A stretch of 64,000 nt of DNA from Ehretia macrophylla. Taxonomy: Eukaryota > Streptophyta > Magnoliopsida > Boraginales > Ehretiaceae. Within the stretch, counting starts at the first letter, position 1; each line of letters begins with the position of its first letter. The notes beneath the pieces were generated by a model, which was not told where the DNA came from, made no database searches, and was given only the letters and a program-made list of their open reading frames with translations. Of the stretch, positions 45,837-57,972 are shown piece by piece. The position numbers and the translations under genes were made by a program. The stretch lies in contig CM075766.1 in NCBI GenBank assembly GCA_037974665.1, forward strand, positions 48,287,569-48,351,568. Direction: 5' to 3'.

Positions 45837-48800
45837 GAGAAAGGGGTTAACTGCCATAACCCATATATATCAGGAGGATACCACACATAACCCACATACT
45901 TATCATGCGGTGACAAAGCCCAGGGCAAAAATGAGAGGAAAATCCTCTGACATAAGTAACAACAGCCATCTCGGCGGACAAACATAGCATTCCTCATAGG
46001 AGAATAACCTTTCTTTTCTTTACATCACTACCAAAGGATTACCCTTTAGCCCTTCCATATGAACTTGTAATACAACCTTAACTGGAAGATAAAGATACTC
46101 GCGGAAGAGGTGAGGTACTTCCATTCCACTAGCTTTCCCTTTCCTTTTAGTCGAGCTACTTTAGGACCATTTTACTTTGATATTCTCTTAACTTAAAATA
46201 CAAAATATGTATATATCTTATTAGAATCTTAAGATGATATTAATACCCTATTAATAGAACACTAACTAGTTAAGTAATACTCAGTAATACTAAGAAATAG
46301 AAAATAGTCGAGCATCTACGGACCTTTCCCTGCTCGCCCAAAAATGATTGATGGCACTTGATCTAAAACCAACAACAATGGAACAGAACTCTCAGGGAAA
46401 TATAGCCCCGCCCTCGAAAAGAAAGAAAGATTCCGACTCCCCATAGGAAAACTAGAATCAAGCCCTAGATTCTATCTGTCTTAGGACTAAATGCATGAGG
46501 GCAACGGGATAGAAGACAACTCAATTATCTACAAGGAAACTCTCAAGAGAACTTCTAATAGTTGGCAGGGAAGCTGCCTAGAAGAGAACACATTTTCCTT
46601 ACAATGGAAGGTACGTAGCGTCACTGATGGAGAAACTACTTATCATATAATAATCTGGAAACAAAGGATTATCCAACAAAAACAAGCGAAAAATACGGTC
46701 TTTCGTGATCGAATGCACCCTTTTTCCGGCTTGAAGGAGTCACCCCTTGCTTCACTTCAGACAATTCATTAACAGCTCCTTCTTCATTGACAAAGTCTCG
46801 AGTCATTCCTGGGGCTGGTCTTGGCATATCCGAGGTGTCATAGATTGGAATTCTTCTACCATTCCCCTAACATCGGGGGATTAGGGGAATGGAATGCTTA
46901 AACCTTGTTTTCCCCCGAGGATCCCTCAATACTCAATGCTTCATCAATACGCGAGGCAGCCCATATATAGTTAAAGTACCAGTATACTGCATCCATCCCT
47001 TAGGGCATTTTATTTAACCTTTCTCGTTGCTCACTACAACCGCAGAAAGACTCTTGCCTAAGCCGATAGCAATGCCTGCTCCTAGTTCTCTTGCTGCCTT
47101 AGCGCATCAATTACTTGGCTCAGGGGCTATGAGAAGAATTGATTCTAGACCATCCTCATTCCCCTTTTATTTGCCTCGACGTCTCCCAAACCTCTAGGGT
47201 TTGTTTTGTTTCGAGATTATATGCTCTGTTCTAGGCTCATACTTCCTCTCTCTTTGCAGCGATATGCCATCAAGCAGTTTTAATCCTTCCTGGCCTACCT
47301 TTACCGCTTTAATTGACTGCTTTGAATTGAAAGACCTTTCGCAGCGCCTTTCGCCTAATGGCTCTTATTAAAATCCTTGAGTTGAGAACAAACTAAAAAC
47401 AACCCCCTTGCAGATCTCATGTTGCATATAGTAATTGCAGAAATTTCTAACGACCAATTTTGATGTAGTGAGTCCAGATAAGTTATCGAAGCCAGCTTTC
47501 CATGGCAATTCCCAGAGTCAAACTAAAACACGAGGTCTAGTGCCCTAGACCGGGGACTCAAAGAAAGCACAATTGGAGGACTAACTACGTAATAACAAAT
47601 TCCATTCCAAAACAGTGGATTAAGTCCCTCATCATAGAATGATACAGGCTAAATCGGGATGAGAAGGTAGAGTTAGTTTCCGAATGAGACAAGACGGCTG
47701 CAATTGTGGAATAAAAGGACGGGCTGGTAAGAGCCTTTTTCCATGGAAGGTACCCTTTAGAAAGGTAACTAAAAGACATGTTCGTACTCAACACGACGCC
47801 ATGCCGAATACATATGGATACCTGGTTGGTAGGCGAATAGATGTTGAGATAATGGTTTTGTGTCGCGCTAAAACACAGGATTGAGTTAGTGTAAAGTAGC
47901 AGCGGATATGCGACTGGATTAGGATTATGTATTAGTGCTCTCCGAGGGTAGCTACAAGGTCCAATCCAAACTACCAATACAAGCAACAAACAAGACTAGA
48001 TTTGCACCCTAACCCCCTCTTCCCTCTAGGTGGATGAAAGGTTAAAAGCAATTCTTCTCTTGTTGTGCCAATATCTCTAACATCTTTTGTTGAGAAAACT
48101 AGGCATCCGCAGAGGAGAGAGGTGAATGGCCCTCATGCCTAAGCGCTTATCCTGCCTTAAGGCGAGGAAAGAAGAATACTAAAAAAAGCCAAAGACCAAG
48201 GGTAAAAGGAGAAGTTCCTAGATATGGGTTCAGTGATTTTTTTCTCTCTTTACTTCATGCTTTCTCTTCGAGAGATTGCCTTCCCCGGGGTTTGAGTTGA
48301 AGTTGAATAAGGATTGGAGTTAGATTACCTTAAACGGTAGGAGTCTGTGAATGCCATTGAGCAAGGGAGTTTTCAATCCAGATAGAAAGTCAAATTGAGT
48401 GAGCAAGCTTGTTGAGTCTGTGATACAGGCAGTTTGAAAGCAGGACATTTATTTGGAGTTTCTTTCTACAAAAAAACCTTCTCTTAGGTGCGGAAGTACT
48501 CTTTCTAATGCAAGATAAGGAGAGTCAATATCAAAAAGTGCCTTTCCCTCTCTTCTGTATGTGAGGGGAAAAAAAGAGTATTCCACTTAGCTGACTTCTT
48601 TTCTTTTCCTCTTGGGCCGCCTGGGCCGCCTAGGCCATCTAGGGCCAGATTGACTTTTCTAGTTGCATGCAAGCCAGTTTCTTTCGCTTAATTGGAAAGT
48701 CTAAGTAAGGAAAGTCATCTGGGATGGAATTTACACCAGCAGTAGACCTATCTTATCCATCCCTTCTTCCTCAAGTGTAGTGTTGAGCTGCGTTAGTGAA

Positions 48801-50206
48801 TGAATAAGCAGTTTTCCGCTAGAGAATAGATTCCGAATGTAGCATTTTTCCTTTTGTTGGCTGGGGCTTAGTTGACATCCTCTGGAGAGGCAGTTCCTAT
48901 TGATTTCAGGCCAATTGATGCCTGTGTGAGCTAGATTCCTCAGCAGGAAAATGAGTCTATTTAGGAGTAGAAACAAGAGGATAGCTTGGAGCAAGGATCA
49001 ATTTCATCCATTTTGGCAGGTGCTTACTGACCAGATACCTTAATTGCTTCGAAGTAGGCTGGGTCACCTTTTTCCGGGTATGAAATAAACACTTTAGAAA
49101 AGGGAACAATAGTTTTAACTAAACCAGCAGTTCCTAGGCTGGTTTCAGCGGATTGGCTGGTTGGTAGGGAAGGAAGGCTAGCTGTTGGATTAGAGTACAG
49201 AGTTCAAGCAATAGTTATCGCCACCGCCCTTGTTTTAGGCCAAACTATTGATGGAGCCAGCAAAACAAATAGAAAGTTATTGGCTCATTGATCTTTGATT
49301 CGAGAGTCTTCCCAGTTGGCCTATATAGTTTAACCCCTGAGCATTAATCCATCAAGATCGTAGCTAAGAGAAAAGCTCCCCGGCTATCCACTTATCGTAG
49401 TAATCAAGCTCGGTCGGGCTGAGACTGAGGTACTGATGACCCGATGGTTTGCGAGTTGCGTGCCTTCCTATGGACCCAAGTCCTTATACGTAAAACTATT
49501 CCTGCTTCAAGGAGAGGTTCAAATAGATTCTTCACTTCAACAGTTGATCCCTGTAACTAGAAATTTCATAAGAGAAGAAAGCATAGCCATAGAAAAGAAT
49601 TTGATTTAAGGCTTTTTTTCCTTGCCTTTGTCACTGACTGGAGCCCAGCAATGAGAAAGCGGCTGTTCACGTCACGGTGAATGAGGCTTGTACTTTTATC
49701 GAGAATGGCTATCAGTATTTAAAAGTCCAACTCAACTAGCACATGACTACCACCACAACTCAACCCTGGTACGCGAGAATTTGAAAAGTGTTGTGAGTGT
49801 TGACCACTACCGTCAAACTCTACATCATGAACTTTTCGAACTCAGAGTCATGGAGCTAAAAAAGGATTTCAAAGAAAAACTTTTCAATAGGCTGAAAAGA
49901 TTTTGAAAAAAGATTTCTTGCATCCACTCATCCACTTATTGGTATTGTATTTCCTATTCTCCCGAACCCAATGACATTGACTAGATTCCCTTTTTGCAAT
50001 CAGAATTAAGGGTATACGAAACTGTATTTTACATGGCTGAGTGGAGGGTAACTCTACTGACCGGAACTGGCATAAGTCCCTCCAAATAGGGACTGGAGCT
50101 GCTCCACATATATCTCTTTCGGAACTAGCCTTAACTGATGCTGCTGGTGCTATTGATCTGGACACAAAAAATGCTGTCGATAGAGTTAAAGCAAGCATGC
50201 CGAGCC
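45837..50206. other. Unassigned 4.4-kb tract, probably organelle-derived
   Basis: No satellite or LTR sequence is found here. It runs directly into a plastid ycf2 fragment at its right end. Spacer-like composition, short polypyrimidine and polypurine runs and a strong hairpin at 46859 resemble plant mitochondrial intergenic DNA, which often carries plastid pieces. Open frames at 46491-46772, 47585-47989 (minus), 48731-48994 (minus), 49688-49906 and 50041-50268 have no motif I recognise; I do not call them genes. The decisive test is a nucleotide search against plant mitochondrial genomes. Confidence 0.45.
46859..46892. other. Perfect 12-bp inverted repeat
   Basis: The arms CCATTCCCCTAA and TTAGGGGAATGG are fully complementary around a 10-base loop. 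Such hairpins mark transcript ends in plant mitochondria, but no adjoining gene is visible here. Confidence 0.6.
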
Positions 50207-50572
50207 GGGAAAAAGCCATCTTTTTCTCGACAATGTCTTTGTCATTTGATCCAATAGCGTTCTGTTAGATAGGAGCAGCTTTGATAAATACTGATAACTC
50301 TCGGATGGAGTATTAGAACGGAAAAATCCATTAGATAATGAACTATTGGTTCTAAGCCATCTCTGGCAATGAATCAACAATTTGAAGTACCTTTCTTGCG
50401 TATTCTTGATAAACCAGCATTTATATATAGATGTAGGAAGATCTGTTTGGGAAGTAAGTAGCCCATTTGACATCTCTTCATCTGCAAAGAATTCTCGATG
50501 TGAAAACACAGAAATAAAAGGCTGATCTTTGAATAGAAAAAAGAGTGGATCCACAGGGTCCCAAATGAATTG
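50207..50572 (-). pseudogene. ycf2: Plastid ycf2 3' fragment, part 2 of 2
   Basis: The minus-strand translation matches the C-terminal region of plastid Ycf2, an essential plastid protein of the 2-MD AAA-type complex. [31 protein letters not shown] and [14 protein letters not shown] are followed by [12 protein letters not shown] and [17 protein letters not shown]. Similarity stops at about 50207, a few codons before the normal end of the protein. The right edge is the insertion point of the solo LTR; the duplicated aattg (50568-50572, 52876-52880) joins this part in frame to part 1 at 52876-53276. This is a non-functional nuclear copy, either moved directly from the plastid or carried inside mitochondrial DNA. 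Confidence 0.93.
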
Positions 50573-52875
50573 TGTCACGCCCCGACCCGACCCCGCAAAA
50601 GGCCAAGCCCAAACTCGACACACGGACGGAGTCTCCTCTGTACCATGGATGATCCGAAAACCCTACATACAACATAATACTCGCTAAAACCACAATAATC
50701 ATTTGAAACAAGTCAACTTTCTTTTAGAAACATACATCTTCTTATTAACCAACTTTGCAAACCAAAATGTCATGCATACTACACAAGTATTCATGCCACT
50801 AAGCAGTTAAACCATTAGCATGCAGTTCTTACTAGTCACATGAGTATATCTTTACAACTTTACAATCTTTCAACTTTTACAACATAAGACCATAAAGGCC
50901 TCAAAATAGAAACTACATACAAGGCTACAAGCCTCAAAATGAAACGTCAACCATGCAATATACACATCAAGCATGGCCTGCACAAAAGTCTAGCAACCAA
51001 CCACCAGCTAAGCAAAGAAAGTACTATCAAGGAAACACCTCCACTTACTCCTCCTCCTCAACTACCTCAATAGGATCAGCTTCAACTACTCCTGTAAAAA
51101 TATAGTATAGAAAGGAATGAGTAAAAACTATTGCTCAGCGAGGGTAATTGGTCTCAAGGACAGAGGTGAGAGGACAATGCAATGCAAATAGTCAAGTAGA
51201 TCAGTCAATTGTCATATAGAGATTCAAGCAAAGCCAACAATATATCAAGACAAGCATTAAAGCTATAACCAATCAATTAAAGGATACAATTCACTTTCCA
51301 CGAGCAACTTTCAATCACGAATCCGATGACGACGCGCCGGCCCAACCACCTTATAACTTCAGTTTGGAATACCCCAGAAGTATCCAATCAATTCTACGAC
51401 CCAAATCTCCCTGGGAGGCAACCCAAGCAAGAAAGGGAATAGGACACGGAGCTAAGGCAACCAACCTTGGCAACCCAAGGCTACCCTGAGAGGCCCATCA
51501 CACCACCCCTGACTCTATGAATGCAATACAATATACAATGCAACAATCGAGCAATCGAGCAATAGAGCCACACGTGGGAGAATAACAAAGTAGGTTACTC
51601 TCGCACGCAATAGCAATAGTTGATAAACATTTCAATCATAATCAACTATAATAAGCACAATAAGCAACAATAAGCATTGTACAAGCATAACACTATGAAA
51701 ACCAACAAAATCACACACGACCCCAACTTTCAAAATGCTACTACTTCAAAACGAGCTACGAGTTTTGGAAACCGACTTCACCATTCCTCCTAGGTCACCA
51801 TAAGGTACGTCTAAAGACCACAAAACCCTACGTTACCCTAGAATCCCGCAAAGCCCTGATTTCTCCCTTTGCTCATTTGAACTACAGCTACCCTAACCAA
51901 ACACCCAATCAACTCCATAACCACACCAAAAGTGCTTCCATGGCCTCCTGAGACAACGCCATCATGCAAAACGAGGAAACACTAAACTTGACCGAAACGA
52001 CCCCAATATGTACCAAGCCATTTTTCTCCATTTTTCCATTACACAACCCAAACAAATCATGCATTTAGGCATTCTAACATATCTAGCATCTTTTCACATC
52101 AACAGAACGTAAAACGGGGCAACTTTTACGAAACGGGGGTTTACTATTCATAATTTACTATTCCATTATCAATTTAAATTGCAATTTCTATATTCAACCG
52201 CGGAAAATGCTAAAAAAGCTACAAATACATGTTCTACAATTGTCAAGGAACATTCTTCAAGCATCAAAACAGATAAAATAACGATCTATGCAAAATTCCT
52301 AAAAATTAAAGTTTGTATAACATTTATTCAAATGCGCAAATAAAGATGCATCCCTCACCTTAGACGTTCCTAAACGCTAGGAAAACCACGTTGGAAGCCT
52401 CGGAAACAACCCCGTGCAAGCTCTCGCGAAGATGTGAAGATTTGGCTTGAAAATCTTTTTTTTTTCTTTCTCCTTGGACCTCTCGGTTTTGCCTTCTTTT
52501 TTTTCAGCTTTTGTGTGTGTTTTTTTTTCTTATGTATTATGCTTAAATAAGATGACAACTCAAGGTCAAAGGTCAAGGTCTTGGTCAAACTAATTAAAAT
52601 TGGTCAAGCTAGGTTATTTTGTAGGCAAATTAAGCTTAAAACAAGTCAACAATTGCAATTGAATTAAAGCTAACTAACAAGAAACACTAAAACTCTAAAA
52701 ATACTATTTTTACTATTTGCTGAGGACTAGAAATCATTTTCTAACTATCATTCTCGAAATACAATGCACTTTGCGACGATAAACGAATAACATTTAAATT
52801 TCAAAGAATTTAAGAAAAATATAATTTTCAGAAAATAAACAGAAAAGATTTCACGTTTCGGGCTCGGGTATTACA
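50573..52875 (-). mobile_element. Solo LTR of the element A family, 2303 bp, inside ycf2
   Basis: Reads TGTCACGCCCCGACCCGACCC to GGGCTCGGGTATTACA, the complement of the element A and C LTR ends. The target duplication aattg is at 50568-50572 and 52876-52880. The intron-like segment is at 51092-52358 (minus, 1267 bp, CTAAG/GTGAGGG to TTTTACAG/G), and the stem-loop at 51578-51602 has the same arms as element A. The acidic frame at 51045-51091 (minus) reads GVVEADPIEVVEEEE and stops at TAA, at the very codon where element A's 5' LTR has TAG. Confidence 0.94.
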
Positions 52876-53276
52876 AATTGGCTTATTTGAAAAAAGCCTT
52901 GTTCTTTGGAAGATCTATCTCGTGTATGGTACTGCATGGTTCTACTCTGCAAGAACTCTGAATCATGCTCTTGAAGCCCATCTTCTTCATCATAAATGAT
53001 CCGTTTGCCCCGAAATGACCTGACCTAATAGGGAAATCCCAATGAATTGGGCTTTTTGACACAATCAAATAGAAAGCCCCAAGGGCGCCATATTCTAGGT
53101 GCCCAAACTATGTGATTGAATAAATCTTCCTCTATCCGTTGTGGGTCGATAAATCATTCCCCTTCTTCAAACTCAAACTCCGATTCGTATTGTTCACAGA
53201 GAAATCTCTGAACAACAATAGAACAAGATCCATTTTGCATCATATCTAAGGGATTCCTTGGTTCGGGCCGAAGAAG
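52876..53276 (-). pseudogene. ycf2: Plastid ycf2 fragment, part 1 of 2
   Basis: The minus-strand frame is continuous with part 2 and begins at about 53276 with [14 protein letters not shown]. It goes on with [17 protein letters not shown], then [13 protein letters not shown] and [11 protein letters not shown], all hallmarks of Ycf2 near its C-terminus. There is a TGA at 53154-53156 and a TAG at 53025-53027 in frame. The reading frame is otherwise kept, suggesting a moderately recent transfer with point decay. The sense strand is the same as for part 2. Confidence 0.94.
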
Positions 53277-53907
53277 CCTTTCAACCCCTCAAAAAGACCT
53301 CGGTAAGCCTCCTATCATATTCACGCCAGTCCCCTATGAGGTCCCAGGTATGACGCCTGAGTTTTTAGCCGTACATTTTTCTACTGTTGCATCCACTATT
53401 TGCGCATTTCTTGTGTGCTTTACTTGTTGTCTTCTTTGGTTACTATTCATTCCGTTTTTCAACCGCATAATTCCCATGAATTATCATTTTTCTTAAATCA
53501 TAATAATTGTTTAAGGAATGAATTAAATATGCATTTGAACTAAGTGTGTTAGGAGCGCCTATTTAGAAAATGCTTTACCAATCTAGTGAATAGTATTACG
53601 AATGAAACATTTTGTTTTAGTTAGCTGACTTAAATTATGAACAATAGACTCATTTAAAGCTAACTAGGCTCATTCTAATAGACCATATATGTACCCAACT
53701 AGACCCCACCCATTATATTACTCAACATAACACCTTAGCTCACAAAAAAAAAGAACAAAACCTGAAAAATCTTGTAGCAAACCTGACAGCCCTTCTTTTG
53801 TTTGAGGAAGAATTTTGCTTCATCAACTCACCAAATCAAGCCAAGCCAAGCTAGGAGCAAGTGCTTTAGGGTGTCTACTAGCCTCCTACGAGTTCCTACG
53901 CGCTTTG

Positions 53908-55227
53908 GTGAGGGATTTCATACCTATTTTTGCATTTGAAAAATGTTGCTCATTTCTTGAATTCTTAGATTTGCGATCAAATTCCTGTGCAATGCTTAAA
54001 TATGCTTATGTATGTTGTATATAAGTAGTAGAGACCTTATTTATTCTATTGTTTCGTAGTTTATAGATGAAATTGCTCGTTGAATATATGGCATGAATAG
54101 TGATGGAAAAAGTAGGGTTTTGTGAAATCGGACCTTATAGCTTGAATTAATTGTTCTAGTAGATGTTTTAAGTGCTAATGAAGTTAGTGTAAAGGTCCCG
54201 TAGGGTTTAATTGCTCGTAACCTAATAAAAACATGAAATAGTCGACTTTTAAAAAGGGGTTTCGAGGTTATCGCGAATCCGGGTTGAATTGGCCTCCACA
54301 TTTAGTATTCCTAGGCTATATAGGTTCTAATTAAGCTTTTCTAGCTTCCATTTGAGTCCCGTTTAAGGTACGTGTAGTACAAAGTCATAAGGGAAAAATT
54401 GGGACTTTCGGGTGAAATACGGGTAATTGCGTGACTTTGAGAGACCTAAGGGTGCCTAAGGGGTTAATTAGAAGCGTGGAATAGACCGCTTACTAATCTA
54501 GAACCATAATATGAGTTTGGAAGGAAAACAGGTTGAGCTACAAAGGGGTTTAAGTACGAATTCGATTGTCTCACGCTTCTAAGACCTTGTCATGATTCCC
54601 TGAGTGTTAAATGTGTTTTCATGATGTTCTGGAGCTTTTGGTATAGTTTTATGTGAATGTTGTAGATGTCCTTTGTAAAATGCTTAGTTACTTATATGTT
54701 AATGCTTATATTCTAACTATTCTGAGGTCAACCTACTTTGTTGATCCTCCTATGTGTTAATGCTTCCATTATTGTTATTGTGTTGCCATTGATAAGTACA
54801 TTGCATAGTGGTTGCACAACCATAGTGTCAGAGGCAATTGTATTGACTATCAGTTGGGCAGCAGCGGGCTTGTCAATGAATATTCGATCTCTGTGCCCTA
54901 TTCCCTCATTCGCCTAGTCCAGAGATTGCTAGGGGGTGTTAGGTCGTAGGATTATCGGGGTACATCCGGAGTACACCCACTGGAGTGATCGGGGATTATG
55001 CCGGCACATCGATCGTGATTCGTGGTTCGTGATCAAAGATAAGAGAATTCGGAAGTGTTGGGGTCAAGTGTATCGTATCCTTTTAAACATGTGATTATTT
55101 TCCATTATTGTTGCTTTTAAACTGCTTCTATTGCTTAAATGCTTTATCTGTTGCATTGCACGTCCTGGTAGGCCTTTATCCCTCACTGGGAAATAGTGGT
55201 TGCCCATACCTCGCTAACATGTTTCAG
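53908..55227 (+). other. Intron-like segment in LTR of element B
   Basis: Donor CTTTG/GTGAGGG and acceptor GTTTCAG/G, 1320 bp. It is followed by the short acidic frame 55228-55277, which reads GDAMVDPQLDLVEGEE and ends at TAG. Confidence 0.4.
54724..54749 (+). other. Conserved LTR stem-loop
   Basis: Arms GAGGTCAAC and GTTGATCCTC pair with one bulged T around loop CTACTTT. The inner pair sequence TCAAC/GTTGA differs from both the A and D versions. Confidence 0.6.
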
Positions 55228-55832
55228 GAGACGCTATGGTTGATCCCCAACTAGATTTGGTTGAGGGGGAAGAATAGGAGGTTCAGACTGATCTGTTGCC
55301 TTAGTTACTGTGTCTAGTAGCTTGAGGTGGATTACGTTCTTGTTGATAAGTGAAGAACTTGCTTGTTCTACTTTATGTTCTATTTTGTAGCCTTAGTGCT
55401 ATGTACATGTTTATGTAATTATAAGATGAAAGATAGATAATTGTAGTAGAAGATATGGAACTATGGCATGTAATAACTTTTATTTATGCTTTTAGCTACT
55501 TTGCATGCTTAGGGGTGAATGACTGGTTGAATGGTTGTCCTTCATTTCTAAGAATGTTTCAATGCTATCATGGAGTGGCATGATAAGTGGTTTTGTAAAG
55601 AAGTATATTGTGAATGCATGCTTGTGTGTGTTCCTAAACTGGTTGTATGCTTAAGGCTCGGATGGCCTTAATGCTAGGTTTTCTTCTATTAACAATGATA
55701 TCCTTGTATCTTGTGATTGTATAGAATGTTTACAGGTTTTCAGAATGTCTACAGTACAGAGGAGACTCTGTCCGTTTGTCATGTCCGGACTTAAGCATTA
55801 GTGTAGGGTTGGGTCGGGGCGTGATATTTAGG

Positions 55833-55844
55833 TGGTATCAGAGC
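55833..55844 (+). other. Primer binding site of element B
   Basis: TGGTATCAGAGC, intact although the adjoining LTR end is mutated. The leader to about 56200 shows no other feature. Confidence 0.9.
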
Positions 55845-56199
55845 TTATAGTATGCATGAGCCAGGATAGGTTTCTCGGTCTATGGGTAGAGGTCTATTAT
55901 GTGATTGTGTGGTTGCATGAATTAATGACTCTTTGATTGATTAAGCTGAAATTGAAATAGTAATGATCATGCTAGCATGGAAATGGGAATATGAAAGGTC
56001 TTTTTAAGTGTTAATGATTGAATTTGGGTAGTCTAGGTTGTAAAGTATGATTAGGTGACTTATATGTATCTCTTTTATATGAAATACTCTTATGATCTTA
56101 TGTGTGACTCTATGTGAATTAATTTGGACTTCTTATTTTGTGTTTTACTTGTAAACTGCATATATACCTGTCATAACACTTTGCATTCTAGCTGCTTGA

Positions 56200-57234
56200 G
56201 ATAGGGCCTTGTCGACAAAATAGAAATCAGAATGTAGAGGAAGATGAAGTTGACCAGCGGACAATTAATGCGCAGCTAACAATTGCTATAGGCCAGATTG
56301 TAGAGGTATTATGGAGGCAGGGAGATGATGCACCTGCAGGTAATCTTGGTCAGGGCCAAGTTGGAGGAGTGGGCGGTGGTAAAACTATCTTGAGAAACTT
56401 CTAAATCGTGGACCATCTAGTTTCTTCGGGGAGCCCGATGATATGCAGGCTGAACAGTGGTTGAACAAGGTAGAAAAGACTCTTACGGGCCTCGAGTATA
56501 CTGATGCGAGGAGAGTTGCATGTGCTGAATTTTTGCTTGAAGGAGATGCCGAGCAGTGGTGGTACACCGTGAAATCTAGATGGGCGGTAGAGGCAGTACC
56601 ACGGACTTGGGATGAGTTTGTTAGAGAATTCCATGAGAAGTACATTACCGAAACAGCTATTAAGAGGCGAAAGCAAGAGTTCATTAATCTGAAATAGGGC
56701 AACATGACTCTTGACCAGAATGATGCTGCTTTCACCCGTCTGTCCCGTTATGTGCTTGCACTGGTTCAGCTAGAGAGCAAGAGAATTCATAAGTTCGTTA
56801 TGGGGCTGAGACTTGATATTTCCTTGAATCTGTCCACTCAAGACTATCTTTCCTATGCAGCAGTTGTCAAAATATCTGCCAGATATGAGAAACATAAGGC
56901 AGACCTGTTTGGAGAACCGAGCCAACCGACTAAACAACCATACCAAACTCAGAGTCAGGGATTTCAGAGCCAGACTATTTCAGTTGGTCAGAGTCAGCAG
57001 CCGAGACAAACTCAGAGTTATACAGGACCTATACAGACTCAAGCACGACCAGTTGAGAGTCAGAGTCAAGGGCAGCCTCATCCAGCTGCAGCTCGATCTC
57101 AGCAGGGTAGTTCAGCTACTTCTTCTTAAAGAGCTCATTCGGGAGGCACTGTTGCAAGATGTCACCAGTAGTGTAGCTTCTGTCAATGTCAGGGCCATAC
57201 TAAGGAGGTTTGCTGGAGGAAACTAAACAGGTGT
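56200..57234 (+). pseudogene. gag: gag of element B, decayed
   Basis: The N-terminus is damaged: no clear ATG, and at least one frame change before 56383. From there the capsid motifs are readable: FFGEPDDMQAEQWLNKVEK, FLLEGDAEQWWYTVKSRW, FVREFHEKYITE and, after a stop, a diverged GNMTLDQNDAAFTRLSRY. A Gln/Ser-rich linker follows. The first zinc knuckle keeps its ligands (CSFCQCQGHTKEVC); the second has lost its last cysteine (CMGCGSIQHRVKDR). In-frame stops are TAG at 56695, TAA at 57127 and TAG at 57169; the two TAGs stand where sibling copies have CAG. Confidence 0.88.
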
Positions 57235-57972
57235 ATGGGTTGTGGGAGTATCCAGCACAGGGTTAAAGATCGCTTGAAATTTACGAACACCAAGGGTCAG
57301 ACATCGGCTCAGAATTCTCAGACCAGGGCACCAGCTGCAGCACCAGCACCACCGGGGCAGGCCCGAGTATTTGCTTTGGATGCTGAGGAACTTCTTGATA
57401 TGATGGCAGTTGTTGAAAGAACTTTTCTTCTCAATAATAAATCAGTTACAGTTTTAATTGATACCGGGGCTACACACTCATTTATCATACTTATGTGCGC
57501 TCAACCTTCTGCATTGAAAATTGATAAGTTGCCTTATAAGATTGAGGCGGGTTCGCCAGTAGGCATTAAAATTTCCACTGAATCTATGTGTAAAGCTTAT
57601 GAATTGTGCATTGGGGGTCGAGTCTTTCCTATTGATTTGATTATCTTGCCTTTTAAAGACTTTGAAATAATTCTATGTATGGACTGGTTGAGTAAATATT
57701 ATGCTTATCTAGCTTGTAGAAGAAAAATTGTGAAGCTAGATTTGCCTAATCAACCCGTAATTGAGATTGTCGGTAGTCGTAAATCTACGGGTACTCGTAT
57801 AATTTCTTCTCTTAAGGCAACCAAAATGATGGGTAGAGGTTGTAATGCTTATTTGGCCTATTTGATTAATCAACCTACGGATAAGCTAAAACTGAATGAT
57901 GTGCCTATTGTGAGGGAGTTTCCCGGGGTTTTTCCAGAGGAATTGTCTGGTTTACCGCCGATAAAGAGATAG
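57235..57972 (+). pseudogene. Protease and start of RT of element B
   Basis: A 245-codon open stretch with lead-in [13 protein letters not shown] and an intact catalytic loop VLIDTGATHSFI, unlike the altered loops of elements A and C. It continues through FEIILCMDWLSKYYA to the RT lead-in VFPEELSGLPP. There a single-base deletion near 57960 shifts the frame and produces an early TAG at 57970-57972. Keeping D-T-G in the oldest-looking copy suggests the altered loops in A and C are later losses. Confidence 0.88.

Larger units (their letters stand above)
53277..55826 (+). mobile_element. 5' LTR region of element B (start uncertain)
   Basis: The right end is clear: the 'acagaggagactctgtccgt' block at about 55748, the terminal GGGGCGTGATA ending at 55826 (last CA mutated to TA), and a primer site 6 bases on. 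The left end is not resolved. By alignment of the 'aggagcg' block (53550) with element A, the LTR should start near 53430, leaving about 150 bp after ycf2 that I cannot assign. No target duplication can be given. The sequence is diverged from the A and C LTRs but shares their internal blocks. Confidence 0.7.

Noticed and set aside
47585..47989. 134-codon minus-strand frame in the organelle-like tract
   Set aside because: I recognise no domain, signal or membrane pattern, and chance frames of this size are common in such spacer.
53277..53430. Possible coding tail (...FTPVPYEVPGMTPEFLAV...) between ycf2 and the element B LTR
   Set aside because: Open in one frame but not matched to any family I can name; too short to support as a gene.
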